The notes beneath the pieces are model-generated. The model worked only from the letters and a program-made list of their open reading frames with translations, ran no database searches and had not been told where the DNA came from. Positions 1-8,330 of a stretch of DNA of 64,000 nt are shown here, one piece after another (position 1 is the stretch's first letter; the number at the start of each line of letters is the position of its first letter). The stretch spans positions 28,709-92,708 of the forward strand of contig NZ_JAAXLS010000024.1 of NCBI RefSeq assembly GCF_012328925.1, read 5' to 3'. The DNA comes from Amycolatopsis acididurans (lineage in GTDB: Bacteria > Actinomycetota > Actinomycetes > Mycobacteriales > Pseudonocardiaceae). A program made the position numbers and the translations under genes.

Positions 1-411
1 GTCGGCGATCAGCACTCCGCCCGCAGGAAGTTCCACCCGCTCCAGCCGGGTCGCCCGGTCCCGTCCGGCGTCCCACAGCGCGGGCAGCACCATCCCGGTT
101 CCGCCCGCCGAGAGCGGATCGAGCACCTCGCGCCGCAGCGCGCCCTCGTCCAGCCAGTCCTCGTAGCGGGCATCGGGATCCCGTTTGCCCTTTTCGAACC
201 GCAGCGACGCCGGTCGCAGAAAGTCTGCAGTGGACACTCGGAGTGCTGGCCTTCCGTTGACCCGCAATGGATCGACCATCTCGTCGGCGAGCAGCCGGGT
301 GCCGGTCGCGCCGTCGACCGCGACCCGGACCCACGGCGTGCCCGGCAGGGTCAGCACGCGGTCGACCAGTTCGGCCGCGAGCCGTTCGAAGGAGATCGGC
401 CGGTACCTCAT
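1..411 (-). CDS. Uridine kinase-like protein, N-terminal part (runs off the window)
   Basis: The reading frame starts at an ATG at 411 and is open to the window edge, giving 137 residues. It reads MRYRPISFERLAAEL, then VRVAVDGATGTRLLADEM, VSTADFLRPASLRFEKG and DPDARYEDWLDEGALRREV. The ADFLRPASLR and YEDWLD signatures are those I associate with actinobacterial proteins annotated as uridine kinase, P-loop enzymes that phosphorylate uridine or cytidine. A canonical GxxGxGK[ST] loop is not present at the expected place (VDGATGTRLL), which is common in this actinobacterial group and leaves the activity uncertain. The gene is divergent from the P450, and the 75-bp gap must hold both start regions. 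The family call is moderate; the catalytic call is weak. Confidence 0.6.
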   Translation of the reverse strand, partial: MRYRPISFERLAAELVDRVLTLPGTPWVRVAVDGATGTRLLADEMVDPLRVNGRPALRVSTADFLRPASLRFEKGKRDPDARYEDWLDEGALRREVLDPLSAGGTGMVLPALWDAGRDRATRLERVELPAGGVLIAD

Positions 412-486
412 GCCCCGATCTTCTCTCACACCGGAACGTTGAACGCCGTTGAGCCGTTGTCTACTCGACAAGGGAGGGCTGACACT

Positions 487-1695
487 GTGCGACTGCTCGA
501 TGACCCGATCCACCTCGACCTCGACTTCCTCCAGGACCCGCACACCGCCTACGAACACCTTCGCGCCGGGGCACCGGTCCGTCCGGCGATCATGCCGAGG
601 GGGCTGCGCGTCTGGATCGTGACCGGGTACGCCGAGGCCAGGTCGCTGCTCGCGGATCCACGGCTGTCCAAGGACAACAAGCGCATCGCGGAGCTCTTCA
701 CGTCCCGGCTCACCGCCACCGGCGGTCCCGCGGCCTCGTCGCTGCTGTCGGAACACATGCTCAACAGTGACCCGCCGGATCACACCCGGCTGCGCAAGCT
801 GGTGAACAAGGCGTTCACCGCCCGCACCGTGTCCCGGCTGCGGCCGCGGATCGAGCAGATCACCGCGGAACTGCTCGACGAGGTGGCCGCGGCCGGTTCG
901 GTGGATCTGCTGGAGTCGTTCGCGTTCCCGTTGCCGATCACGGTGATCTGCGAGCTGCTCGGCATTCCCACCGCCGACCGGGACTCGTTCCGCACGTGGT
1001 CGAACACGATCGTCTCCTCGGTCAGCCCGGAGCAGTTGCACCGGCATTCGACCGAGCTGGCCGCCTATCTGCAGGAGCTGATCGCCGCGAAACGTGCGAA
1101 CCCGACGCAGGATCTGCTGTCCGACCTCACGCACGTCTCCGACGAGGGCGACCGGTTGTCCGAGGTAGAGCTGATCTCGATGGCGTTCCTGCTGCTCGTC
1201 GCAGGGCACGAGACCACGGTGAACCTGATCGGCAACGGGGTGCTCGCGCTGCTGCGCAACCCCGGCCAGCTCGCCGCACTGCGGGCCGACCGCTCCCTGC
1301 TGCCGGGCGCGGTCGAGGAGTTCCTGCGTTTCGAGGGGCCGATCAACCTCGCGACCATCCGGTTCACGGCCGAACCGGTGCAGATCGGCGATGTCGAGAT
1401 CCCCTCGGGTGAGTTCGTGATGGTGTCGCTGCTGGCGGCCAACCGCGACGAGGAACGGTTCGCCGATCCCGGCAAGCTCGACATCACGCGTCCCGCGGGC
1501 GGGCACCTGGCGTTCGGGCACGGCATCCACTACTGCGTGGGCGCCCCGCTGGCCAGGCTGGAGGCCGAAATCGCGCTCGGGGGCCTGCTGGACCGCTTCG
1601 GCGACATCGCGCTCGACGGCGAGCCCGAGCGGCTGAGCTGGCGCGACAGCACGCTGATGCGTGGTTTGCAGACCCTCCCGGTGCGGGTTCGCTGA
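487..1695 (+). CDS. Cytochrome P450
   Basis: A soluble bacterial P450 that would oxidise a small molecule using electrons from a ferredoxin and reductase not encoded here. Visible motifs: the I-helix AGHETT, the K-helix ExLR in EEFLRFEGP, and the heme-binding loop FGHGIHYCVG with the thiolate Cys at about residue 350. The overall pattern resembles CYP107-type macrolide and polyketide hydroxylases. I chose the GTG at 487 (402 residues) because AGGGAGG lies just upstream at about 470-477; an ATG at 439 in the same frame would add 16 residues without a ribosome site. No biosynthetic cluster surrounds it and bioA follows 21 bp later, so the substrate is unknown. Confidence 0.9.
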   Translation: MRLLDDPIHLDLDFLQDPHTAYEHLRAGAPVRPAIMPRGLRVWIVTGYAEARSLLADPRLSKDNKRIAELFTSRLTATGGPAASSLLSEHMLNSDPPDHTRLRKLVNKAFTARTVSRLRPRIEQITAELLDEVAAAGSVDLLESFAFPLPITVICELLGIPTADRDSFRTWSNTIVSSVSPEQLHRHSTELAAYLQELIAAKRANPTQDLLSDLTHVSDEGDRLSEVELISMAFLLLVAGHETTVNLIGNGVLALLRNPGQLAALRADRSLLPGAVEEFLRFEGPINLATIRFTAEPVQIGDVEIPSGEFVMVSLLAANRDEERFADPGKLDITRPAGGHLAFGHGIHYCVGAPLARLEAEIALGGLLDRFGDIALDGEPERLSWRDSTLMRGLQTLPVRVR

Positions 1696-1704
1696 AGCTC
1701 GTCC

Positions 1705-1710
1705 TAGAGT
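1705..1710 (+). promoter_or_regulatory. -10 element TAGAGT for leaderless bioA
   Basis: TAGAGT ends 6 bases before the bioA GTG, and no Shine-Dalgarno sequence is present. The same geometry recurs at many genes in this window, which supports transcription starting at the start codon itself. No good -35 hexamer is obvious. Confidence 0.5.
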
Positions 1711-1716
1711 GCGGGA

Positions 1717-2997
1717 GTGGATCCCGCGCAGCTGCTCGACCTGGATTCCCGGCATGTCTGGCACCCGTACGGGCCGATGCCGGGCCAGGTCGAGCCGCTG
1801 CTGGTGACCGAGGCGTCGGGCGTGCGGCTCAGGCTGGCCGACGGCCGCGAGCTGATCGACGGCATGTCCTCGTGGTGGGCGGCGATCCACGGCTACCGGC
1901 ACCCGGTGCTGGACGCGGCGCTGACCGAGCAGGCCGGCCGGATGAGCCACGTGATGTTCGGCGGGCTGACCCACGAGCCCGCGATCCGGCTCGCGAGCAG
2001 GCTGGTCGAGCTGACCCCGGCCGGACTGGAGCACGTGTTCCTCGCCGACTCGGGTTCGGTGTCCGTCGAGGTCGCCGTCAAGATGTGCCTGCAGTACTGG
2101 CAGTCCTTGGGGCGCAAGGGAAAACGGCGGCTGCTGACCTGGCGCGGCGGCTATCACGGTGACACGTTCCACCCGATGAGCGTGTGCGATCCCGAGGGTG
2201 GAATGCATTCGCTGTGGCGCGGTGTGCTGCCCGAACAGGTTTTCGTGCCCGAACCACCCGCCGGTTTCGATGCACCGCTCGAGGAGTCCTATGTGGACAT
2301 GCTGGCCGCGGAGATCGAGCGGCACGCGGACGAACTGGCCGCGGTGATCGTCGAACCGGTCGTGCAGGGCGCGGGCGGTATGCGGTTCCACAATCCCGGC
2401 TACCTGCGCGCGCTGCGGGAACTGACCGAGGCCAACGACGTCCTGCTGATCTTCGACGAGATCGCGACGGGTTTCGGGCGCAGCGGCGCGCTGTTCGCGG
2501 CGGACCATGCCGGCGTCACACCGGACGTCATGTGCCTCGGTAAGGCTCTGACCGGCGGCTATCTGACCATGGCTGCCGCCTTGTGCACACCCGAGGTGGC
2601 CGAGGGCATCTCGCGCGGCGAGCTGCCGGTCCTCGCGCACGGTCCGACGTTCATGGGCAATCCGCTGGCCTCGGCGGTCGCGAACGCCTCGCTGGACGTG
2701 CTGACCGGCCAGGACTGGCAGGCGCGGGTGGGGCGGATCGAGTCGGAACTCGACGCGGGCCTTTCCGCGGCCGCGGGCCTGGGCGCGGTGCGCGACGTGC
2801 GGGTACTCGGGGCCATCGGGGTCGTCCAACTGGACCACGACGTCGACATGGCCAAGGCCACGGAAGTAGTGGCCGACTGCGGAGTGTGGTTGCGACCGTT
2901 CCGCGACCTCGTCTACGCCATGCCCCCCTACGTCTGCACGGATGCGGAGGTCAGGGCCATCGCGGAGGCCATCGTGGCGGTGGCCGCGGCGGCCTGA
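1717..2997 (+). CDS. bioA: Adenosylmethionine-8-amino-7-oxononanoate aminotransferase
   Basis: This enzyme converts KAPA to DAPA with S-adenosylmethionine as amino donor, the antepenultimate step of biotin synthesis. It is a fold-type I PLP enzyme of 426 residues, the normal size. Visible features: the BioA-typical start DSRHVWHPYGPM, SSWWAAIHGYRHP, the PLP-phosphate contact region DSGSVSVEVA, the YHGDTFHPMSVCDP segment, the pyridine-ring Asp in LIFDEIATGFGR, and the Schiff-base Lys in CLGKALTGGY (about residue 276). It starts at GTG 1717 with no Shine-Dalgarno site. bioD and bioB lie 2.6 kb downstream with a transporter gene in between; bioF is absent from this locus. Confidence 0.95.
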   Translation: MDPAQLLDLDSRHVWHPYGPMPGQVEPLLVTEASGVRLRLADGRELIDGMSSWWAAIHGYRHPVLDAALTEQAGRMSHVMFGGLTHEPAIRLASRLVELTPAGLEHVFLADSGSVSVEVAVKMCLQYWQSLGRKGKRRLLTWRGGYHGDTFHPMSVCDPEGGMHSLWRGVLPEQVFVPEPPAGFDAPLEESYVDMLAAEIERHADELAAVIVEPVVQGAGGMRFHNPGYLRALRELTEANDVLLIFDEIATGFGRSGALFAADHAGVTPDVMCLGKALTGGYLTMAAALCTPEVAEGISRGELPVLAHGPTFMGNPLASAVANASLDVLTGQDWQARVGRIESELDAGLSAAAGLGAVRDVRVLGAIGVVQLDHDVDMAKATEVVADCGVWLRPFRDLVYAMPPYVCTDAEVRAIAEAIVAVAAAA

Positions 2998-3298
2998 TCC
3001 ACCACTCGCGGGGAAGATCACCCGATTCGGTGTGAGCAGGAACATAGCGGCGTCGGCCATTACGGACGGTGGATCTTGGTGACGTCTTTGGCCACGTGAT
3101 CACACGGTTCGCCGGTTTTGGTCATTGTGGTCGGTGTTGGACAGTCACAACCCGCTACGGGCAATACGTGAAGACTTCTTCACATACCGGACATTCGCGG
3201 CATTTTTCGGTACCTGTGGCGTGACGGCTGGTCGCTGGAGACCGCCTCGATCTTCCATTCCACCCCCGCGCATCGGGGAAATGATCACGGAGGCGTGA
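2998..3298. other. Intergenic region between bioA and the SulP-carbonic anhydrase gene
   Basis: About 300 bases with no convincing gene. It ends with GGAGG, the ribosome site of the following gene. At 3168-3183 there is a 16-bp palindrome with 7-bp arms GTGAAGA and TCTTCAC around a CT centre, which could be an operator (inference). The DNA between 3040 and 3240 is visibly less GC-rich than the genes around it, as expected for a promoter region. No clear terminator hairpin after bioA was seen. Confidence 0.5.
3168..3183. promoter_or_regulatory. Palindrome upstream of the SulP-carbonic anhydrase gene
   Basis: The arms GTGAAGA and TCTTCAC are exact inverted copies separated by two bases. The site lies about 115 bp upstream of the transporter start. 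It is a candidate binding site for an unknown regulator; the sequence alone does not say which. Confidence 0.3.
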
Positions 3299-5575
3299 AT
3301 GATCGACATGTCCGCACGCGAACGCGAGCACGCACCGCCGGGTCCGAACGGACGCCGGCGGGCGATGCTGGAGAACCTCCGGCACGACGTGCCCGCGTCG
3401 CTGGTGGTGTTCCTGGTCGCGGTCCCGCTCTCGCTCGGGATCGCGCTGGCCTCGGGCGCGCCCATCGTCGCCGGGCTCATCGCGGCGATCGTCGGTGGCG
3501 TCGTCGCCGGGGCGCTCGGCGGTTCACCGCTGCAGGTCAGCGGCCCGGCCGCCGGCCTGACGGTGATCATGGCCGAGACGATCAACGAGTTCGGCTGGGC
3601 GGCCACCTGCGCCATCACGGTGCTCGCCGGCGCGTTGCAGATCGTGCTCGGGCTCAGCCGGATCGCCCGCGCGGCGCTGGCCATCTCGCCCGCGATCGTG
3701 CACGGCATGCTGGCCGGCATCGGCGTCACGATCGTGCTCGCACAGCTGCACATCGTGTTCGGCGGCAGCGCGCAGAGCTCGCCGATCGACAACCTGATCG
3801 AACTGCCGAGGCAGGTGGTCAACCTGCACGGACCGGCCACGCTGATCGGCCTGCTCACGATCGCGATCCTGCTCGTGTGGGGCAGGCTGCCCGCCGCCGT
3901 GCGCAGGATCCCCGGGCCGCTCGTGGCCGTCGTCGCCGTCACGGTGCTCTCCGTCGTGGTGAACACGGCAGTGCCGCGGGTGGACGTGCCCGCGAACGTG
4001 CTGGACATCCGGTTCGCGCCGATGTTCCCGGACACGGGCTGGTTCGACTTCGGCGTCGCCGTCGTGACCATCGCTCTCGTCGCCAGTGTGGAGAGCCTGC
4101 TCTCGGCGGTGGCCGTGGACAAGATGCACACCGGCAAGCGCGCCAACCTCAACCGGGAGCTGATCGGGCAGGGCGCGGCCAACATGGCCTCCGGCGCGAT
4201 CGGCGGGCTGCCGGTGACCGGCGTGATCGTGCGCAGCTCCACCAACGTGCAGACCGGGGCGCGCACCAGGGCGTCGGCCATCCTGCACGGGCTGTGGATC
4301 CTGCTGTTCGTCGCCGTGCTCGCGGGACTGCTGCGCAACATCCCGCTCGCCGCGCTGGCCGGGCTGCTGGTGCACGTCGGCGCGAAGCTGGTCAACGTCG
4401 AGCACATCAAAACCGTGCTGCGGCACGGAGACCTGCCCGTCTACCTGATCACGCTGATCGGGGTCGTGGCGATCGACCTGCTCAGCGGGGTGCTGATCGG
4501 CATCGCGGCCGCGGCGCTGCTGATGCTGCGCAGGCTGCTGTGGTCGGGCATCCACGCCGAACGCGACGGCGACGAGTGGCGGGTCGTGGTGGAGGGCGCG
4601 CTGTCCGCACTGTCCATTCCGCGACTGTCCACAGTGCTCGGTGGCATTCCGCAACGTACGCGGGTGACGCTGGAGCTGGTCGTGGACTACATGGACCACG
4701 CCGCGTTCGACACGGTGTCGGCCTGGCAGCACTCGCACGAACGGGCCGGCGGCGAGGTGATCATCGACGAGATCGGCCACCCCTACTACGAGCGCGGCAA
4801 GGCCGGCGAGCCGACCGTGTCCAAGGCCGGGGCGCGCAACGTGGTGCCCCGCTGGTTCGCGCCGTGGTCGGAGTGGCAGGCGCAGGAGGAAGTCGCCGAG
4901 GCGGCCGTGCCCCGGCAGCGCGGGTCGATGCGGCGTGGCATGGTCGAGTTCGAGCGGCGCACGTCGCAGCTGGTGAGGCCGTACCTGAGCAGGCTGGCCA
5001 ACGTGCACGAGCCGGAAACCCTGTTCCTCACGTGCGGCGACGCGCGGATCGTGCCGAACCTGATCACCAGCAGCGGGCCCGGCGACCTGTTCACCATGCG
5101 CAACATCGGCAACCTGGTGCCCGACCACGCCACCTGCGCCGGTGGTGCCGACGCCTCGATCGGGGCGTCGCTGGAGTTCGCGGTGGACGTGCTCAAGGTG
5201 CGGGAGATCGTGGTGTGCGGGCATTCCTCGTGCGGGGCGATGAAGGCCCTGCTCGGCGGGACACCCGACGACGCGCCCGCGCTGCGGTCGTGGCTGCGGC
5301 ACGCGGAGCCGAGTGTGGCGAGGGCGCGTTCGGCTCCGCCGGTCACGATCGAGGGCGAGCTGCCGGAGTCCGACGCCGATCGGCTGGCGCTGCACAACGT
5401 GCTCCAGCAGCTCGAACGACTGCGCGAGTACCCGACGATCGCGCGCGCCGAGGCACGCGGGGACATCGAGCTGATCGGCATGTACTTCGACGTCGGGGCC
5501 GCTCGCGTGCACGTCTACGACCCGGAAAGTGGGGTGTTCGGACCGGCGGGTAACCGGATCGTCACGCCCCAGTAG
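3299..5575 (+). CDS. SulP-family anion (bicarbonate) transporter fused to beta-carbonic anhydrase
   Basis: A 758-residue fusion. Residues about 20-410 are a SulP/SLC26 membrane transporter with the family start DVPASLVVFLVAVPLSLGIA, the SGPAAGLTVI motif and about a dozen hydrophobic segments. Residues about 430-510 resemble a STAS domain (VTLELVVDYMDHAAFDTV). The C-terminal part is a beta-carbonic anhydrase with zinc ligands Cys579 (LTCGDARIVPN), His642 and Cys645 (GHSSCGAM) and the Asp-Arg pair in CGDAR. Size and architecture match M. tuberculosis Rv3273. The likely role is import of bicarbonate coupled to interconversion with CO2 at the membrane (family knowledge plus inference). Its place between bioA and bioD is notable because BioD uses CO2. 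A strong GGAGG precedes the ATG. Confidence 0.92.
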   Translation: MIDMSAREREHAPPGPNGRRRAMLENLRHDVPASLVVFLVAVPLSLGIALASGAPIVAGLIAAIVGGVVAGALGGSPLQVSGPAAGLTVIMAETINEFGWAATCAITVLAGALQIVLGLSRIARAALAISPAIVHGMLAGIGVTIVLAQLHIVFGGSAQSSPIDNLIELPRQVVNLHGPATLIGLLTIAILLVWGRLPAAVRRIPGPLVAVVAVTVLSVVVNTAVPRVDVPANVLDIRFAPMFPDTGWFDFGVAVVTIALVASVESLLSAVAVDKMHTGKRANLNRELIGQGAANMASGAIGGLPVTGVIVRSSTNVQTGARTRASAILHGLWILLFVAVLAGLLRNIPLAALAGLLVHVGAKLVNVEHIKTVLRHGDLPVYLITLIGVVAIDLLSGVLIGIAAAALLMLRRLLWSGIHAERDGDEWRVVVEGALSALSIPRLSTVLGGIPQRTRVTLELVVDYMDHAAFDTVSAWQHSHERAGGEVIIDEIGHPYYERGKAGEPTVSKAGARNVVPRWFAPWSEWQAQEEVAEAAVPRQRGSMRRGMVEFERRTSQLVRPYLSRLANVHEPETLFLTCGDARIVPNLITSSGPGDLFTMRNIGNLVPDHATCAGGADASIGASLEFAVDVLKVREIVVCGHSSCGAMKALLGGTPDDAPALRSWLRHAEPSVARARSAPPVTIEGELPESDADRLALHNVLQQLERLREYPTIARAEARGDIELIGMYFDVGAARVHVYDPESGVFGPAGNRIVTPQ

Positions 5576-5622
5576 GACGGCGGCCAGTTGTCCGGCCGGC
5601 GCCGGTACTACGGTGAAATTCC

Positions 5623-6345
5623 GTGAGCATGTTCGTGGTGACCGGAACGGGTACCGGCGTCGGCAAGACCGCGGTGACCGCCGCGATCGCCGCGCTGGCC
5701 AGACACGAGGGCAAGCGGGTCGCCGTGCTCAAGCCCGCGCAGACCGGGGTCGCCCCCGGCGAACCGGGTGATCTCGCCGAGGTCGTGCGCCTCGCGGGCG
5801 AGGTCACCACGCGTGAGCTGCGGCGATACCCCGATCCGCTCTCGCCGGAGGCGGCGGCGCGGCGCAGCGGGCAGCCCGTCCTGAGCCCCGCCGAGATCGC
5901 CGCGGCCGCCACCGAACTGGACCACACCCACGATCTGGTGCTGATCGAGGGCGCGGGCGGGCTGCTCGTGCGTTACGGGCCGGACGGCAGCACACTGGCC
6001 GACGTCGCGTGGGCGCTGGGCACGGTGCTCCTGCTGGTCGCCGAGCCGGGGCTGGGCACGCTCAACGCGACCGCCCTCACCGCGGAAGTCGCGACCGTGC
6101 GTGGCCTGCACGTTTCGGGCGTGGTGATCGGCTCCTGGCCTGCCGAGCCCGATCTCGCGATGCTGTCCAACGTCGCCGACCTGCCGGTCGCGGCCGGCGC
6201 GCCACTGCTCGGCGCGCTGCCCGAGGGTGTCGGCGGGCTGGAGCGGGCGGAGTTCCTGGAGCGGGCGCGGGCCGGTCTGTCACCATGGTTCGGCGGCGAT
6301 TTCGATTCCGAACGCTTTGAGAAGAGCGCCTCCTCGCGAACGTGA
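5623..6345 (+). CDS. bioD: ATP-dependent dethiobiotin synthetase
   Basis: BioD closes the ureido ring of dethiobiotin from DAPA, CO2 and ATP. The 240-residue protein has the expected P-loop near the N-terminus, VVTGTGTGVGKTAVTAAIAA, the substrate-contact segment VLKPAQTGV, and the conserved IEGAGGLLV motif that binds the second nucleotide and carbamate region. The start is GTG 5623; a TACGGT -10-like element ends 8 bases upstream and there is no Shine-Dalgarno site, so the message may be leaderless. It is followed after 77 bp by bioB. Confidence 0.95.
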   Translation: MSMFVVTGTGTGVGKTAVTAAIAALARHEGKRVAVLKPAQTGVAPGEPGDLAEVVRLAGEVTTRELRRYPDPLSPEAAARRSGQPVLSPAEIAAAATELDHTHDLVLIEGAGGLLVRYGPDGSTLADVAWALGTVLLLVAEPGLGTLNATALTAEVATVRGLHVSGVVIGSWPAEPDLAMLSNVADLPVAAGAPLLGALPEGVGGLERAEFLERARAGLSPWFGGDFDSERFEKSASSRT

Positions 6346-6422
6346 TATGCGTCGCTATGCCGGTACCCATGACGTAAGGCAGCATGACTAGCTGACCGCA
6401 GTCGCTCGAAGAGGAGAAGTCC

Positions 6423-7439
6423 GTGACCTCAGCGCCCGAACAGACCGACGTGCTCGCCGTCGCCCGGGAGCAGGTCCTCGAACGCGGCGTCGGCCTGTCC
6501 CAGGAGCAGGTGCTCGACGTGCTGCGCCTGGGGGACGACCGGCTGTCCGACCTGCTCGCGCTCGCGCACGAGGTGCGCATGCGCTGGTGCGGCCCCGAGG
6601 TCGAGGTCGAGGGCATCGTCAGCCTCAAGACCGGCGGCTGCCCCGAGGACTGCCACTTCTGCTCGCAGTCGGGCCGGTTCCCCACGCCGGTGCGCTCGGC
6701 CTGGCTGGACATCCCCGGCCTGGTCAAGGCCGCCCGGCAGACCGCCGAGACCGGCGCCACCGAGTTCTGCATCGTGGCCGCCGTGCGCGGCCCGGACAAG
6801 CGGCTGCTCTCGCAGGTGCGCGAGGGCGTCAAGGCGATCCGCGAGGACGGCAACGACATCCAGATCGCCTGCTCGCTCGGCATGCTCACCCAGGAGCAGG
6901 TCGACGAGCTGGTCGAGATGGGCGTGCACCGCTACAACCACAACCTCGAGACCGCCCGCTCGCACTTCCCGGAGGTCGTGACCACGCACGCGTGGGAGGA
7001 GCGCTGGGACACCCTGCGCATGGTGCGCGACGCCGGGATGGAGGTCTGCTCCGGCGGCATCATCGGCATGGGCGAGACCGTCGAGCAGCGCGCCGAGTTC
7101 GCGGTGCAGCTCGCCGAGCTGGAGCCCGACGAGGTGCCGATGAACTTCCTCATCCCGCAGCCGGGCACGCCGTACGAGCACTACGAGACCGTCGAGGGCA
7201 AGGACGCGCTGCGGGTCGTCGCCGCGTTCCGGCTCGCGATGCCGCGCACGATGCTGCGCTTCGCCGGCGGTCGTGAGCTGACGCTGGGCGACCTCGGCGC
7301 CGAACAGGGCATGCTCGGCGGGATCAACGCGATCATCGTCGGCAACTACCTGACCAACCTCGGCCGCCCGGCGAGCGCGGACCTGGAGATGCTCGACGAG
7401 CTGAAGATGCCGATCAAGGCGCTGAGCGAGACGTTGTGA
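6423..7439 (+). CDS. bioB: Biotin synthase
   Basis: A radical-SAM enzyme that inserts sulfur into dethiobiotin to make biotin. The radical cluster ligands are the CxxxCxxC in CPEDCHFCSQS (Cys73, Cys77, Cys80). Other hallmarks are the YNHNLET motif, the SGGIIGMGET segment and the C-terminal GGINAIIVGNYLT. Its 338 residues are normal. The GTG start is preceded by GAGGAG. The stop codon overlaps the start of the next small gene by 4 bp (GTGA), so the two are translationally coupled. Confidence 0.97.
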   Translation: MTSAPEQTDVLAVAREQVLERGVGLSQEQVLDVLRLGDDRLSDLLALAHEVRMRWCGPEVEVEGIVSLKTGGCPEDCHFCSQSGRFPTPVRSAWLDIPGLVKAARQTAETGATEFCIVAAVRGPDKRLLSQVREGVKAIREDGNDIQIACSLGMLTQEQVDELVEMGVHRYNHNLETARSHFPEVVTTHAWEERWDTLRMVRDAGMEVCSGGIIGMGETVEQRAEFAVQLAELEPDEVPMNFLIPQPGTPYEHYETVEGKDALRVVAAFRLAMPRTMLRFAGGRELTLGDLGAEQGMLGGINAIIVGNYLTNLGRPASADLEMLDELKMPIKALSETL

Positions 7440-7642
7440 CCATGACCGGGCAGGCGTATTGCGTCCACTGCGGGCACCCCGCGAGCGGCGACCACACGTC
7501 GTGCCGCACCCCGAGGACGACGCTGGAACCGCCGCGTTTCTGCGCGCAGTGCGCCCGCCGGATGGTCGTCCAGGTGACCCCGACGGGATGGTCGGCGCGT
7601 TGCAGCCGACACGGTGAGTACACGAGCGAGGGCACCAGCTAG
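7436..7642 (+). CDS. bsaP: Biotin synthase auxiliary protein, small Cys-rich
   Basis: A 68-residue protein immediately after bioB with a GTGA overlap. It has six cysteines in zinc-ribbon-like pairs: YCVHCG near residue 10, HTSC, FCAQCARRM and ARCSRHG. M. tuberculosis has the same arrangement (bioB followed by Rv1590), and mycobacterial work has shown that this small protein, named BsaP, is needed for BioB to turn dethiobiotin into biotin. How it helps (iron-sulfur repair or sulfur supply) is not something the sequence settles. An ATG at 7442 is an alternative start. The identification rests on synteny and the cysteine pattern. Confidence 0.85.
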   Translation: MTMTGQAYCVHCGHPASGDHTSCRTPRTTLEPPRFCAQCARRMVVQVTPTGWSARCSRHGEYTSEGTS

Positions 7643-7681
7643 TCTCCCTGTGCCAGCAGCGCGGTGAGAGGGAGACACGCA

Positions 7682-8251
7682 GTGGCCGAGCAGGGCCCGA
7701 TCGAAGGTCCGAGGATGGTGTTCAGCCTGCCCCGGCAGCCTCCGCGTGTGATCGTGAAGGCCGATCTGCTGCCCGCGATCAGCGTGCTGTCGCTGATCGG
7801 CCTCATCGGCATCCCGCTCGGCTGGATCTGGTCGAGGCTCGCCCCGCCCGAGCGGGTGCGGGTGTTCGACGGCAACCAGCTCATCCCGCTGCAGTTGGAG
7901 AGCTGGCACCGCTTCGACGACATCGCGATCTTCGGCATGCTCGGCCTCGGCGCCGGCATCGTCACGGGTGCGGTGCTGTGGCTGCTGCGTGAGCGCCGCG
8001 GCCCGGTGATCATGATCGCGGCGGCGCTCGGCGGTCTGCTGGCGGGCTGGCTCGCCGTGATGATGGGCGGCGCGTTCGCGAACAGCCTGTACACGGTCGC
8101 GACGGCACCGAAGGTGGGCGACGTGATCGACAAGGCGCCGCGGCTGGAATCGGGCTGGGTCATCGTGCTGCAGCCGCTGGCGACCGCGATCGTGTACGGC
8201 CTGCTCGCGGGCTGGAACGGCCGCGACGACCTCGGCCGGAGGCTGGGGTAG
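7682..8251 (+). CDS. DUF2567 membrane protein
   Basis: A 189-residue protein with four hydrophobic segments (LLPAISVLSLIGLIGIPLGW, FGMLGLGAGIVTGAVLWLL, VIMIAAALGGLLAGWLAVMM, and a C-terminal one around WVIVLQPLATAIVYGLLAGW). It matches in place and type M. tuberculosis Rv1591, downstream of bioB and Rv1590. Function unknown. I use GTG 7682 because AGAGGGAGA lies directly upstream; an in-frame GTG at 7664 is less likely. It probably shares the bioB transcript, and a role linked to biotin is only guilt by association. Confidence 0.8.
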   Translation: MAEQGPIEGPRMVFSLPRQPPRVIVKADLLPAISVLSLIGLIGIPLGWIWSRLAPPERVRVFDGNQLIPLQLESWHRFDDIAIFGMLGLGAGIVTGAVLWLLRERRGPVIMIAAALGGLLAGWLAVMMGGAFANSLYTVATAPKVGDVIDKAPRLESGWVIVLQPLATAIVYGLLAGWNGRDDLGRRLG

Positions 8252-8330
8252 AGCCAGGGGCACCCACGATCTGTCCGAAGTGGACTGCCTGGGTCTCCGT
8301 GCCAGGACGGGGAATGCGGGCGGGTCGGGG
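8252..8330. other. Short gap between convergent genes
   Basis: The DUF2567 gene and the LON-domain gene end toward each other here. CCTGG and CCAGG can pair over a 9-base loop at about 8288-8306, too weak to call a terminator with confidence. Nothing else was seen. Confidence 0.3.

Noticed and set aside
439..486. A 16-codon N-terminal extension of the P450.
   Set aside because: The AGGGAGG site fits the GTG at 487, and P450 homology begins there.
3524..5512. A 662-codon minus-strand frame, and a 752-codon plus-strand frame from 3295, overlapping the SulP-carbonic anhydrase gene.
   Set aside because: Both are shadows of the transporter gene; the real frame has full domain motifs and the ribosome site fits the ATG at 3299.
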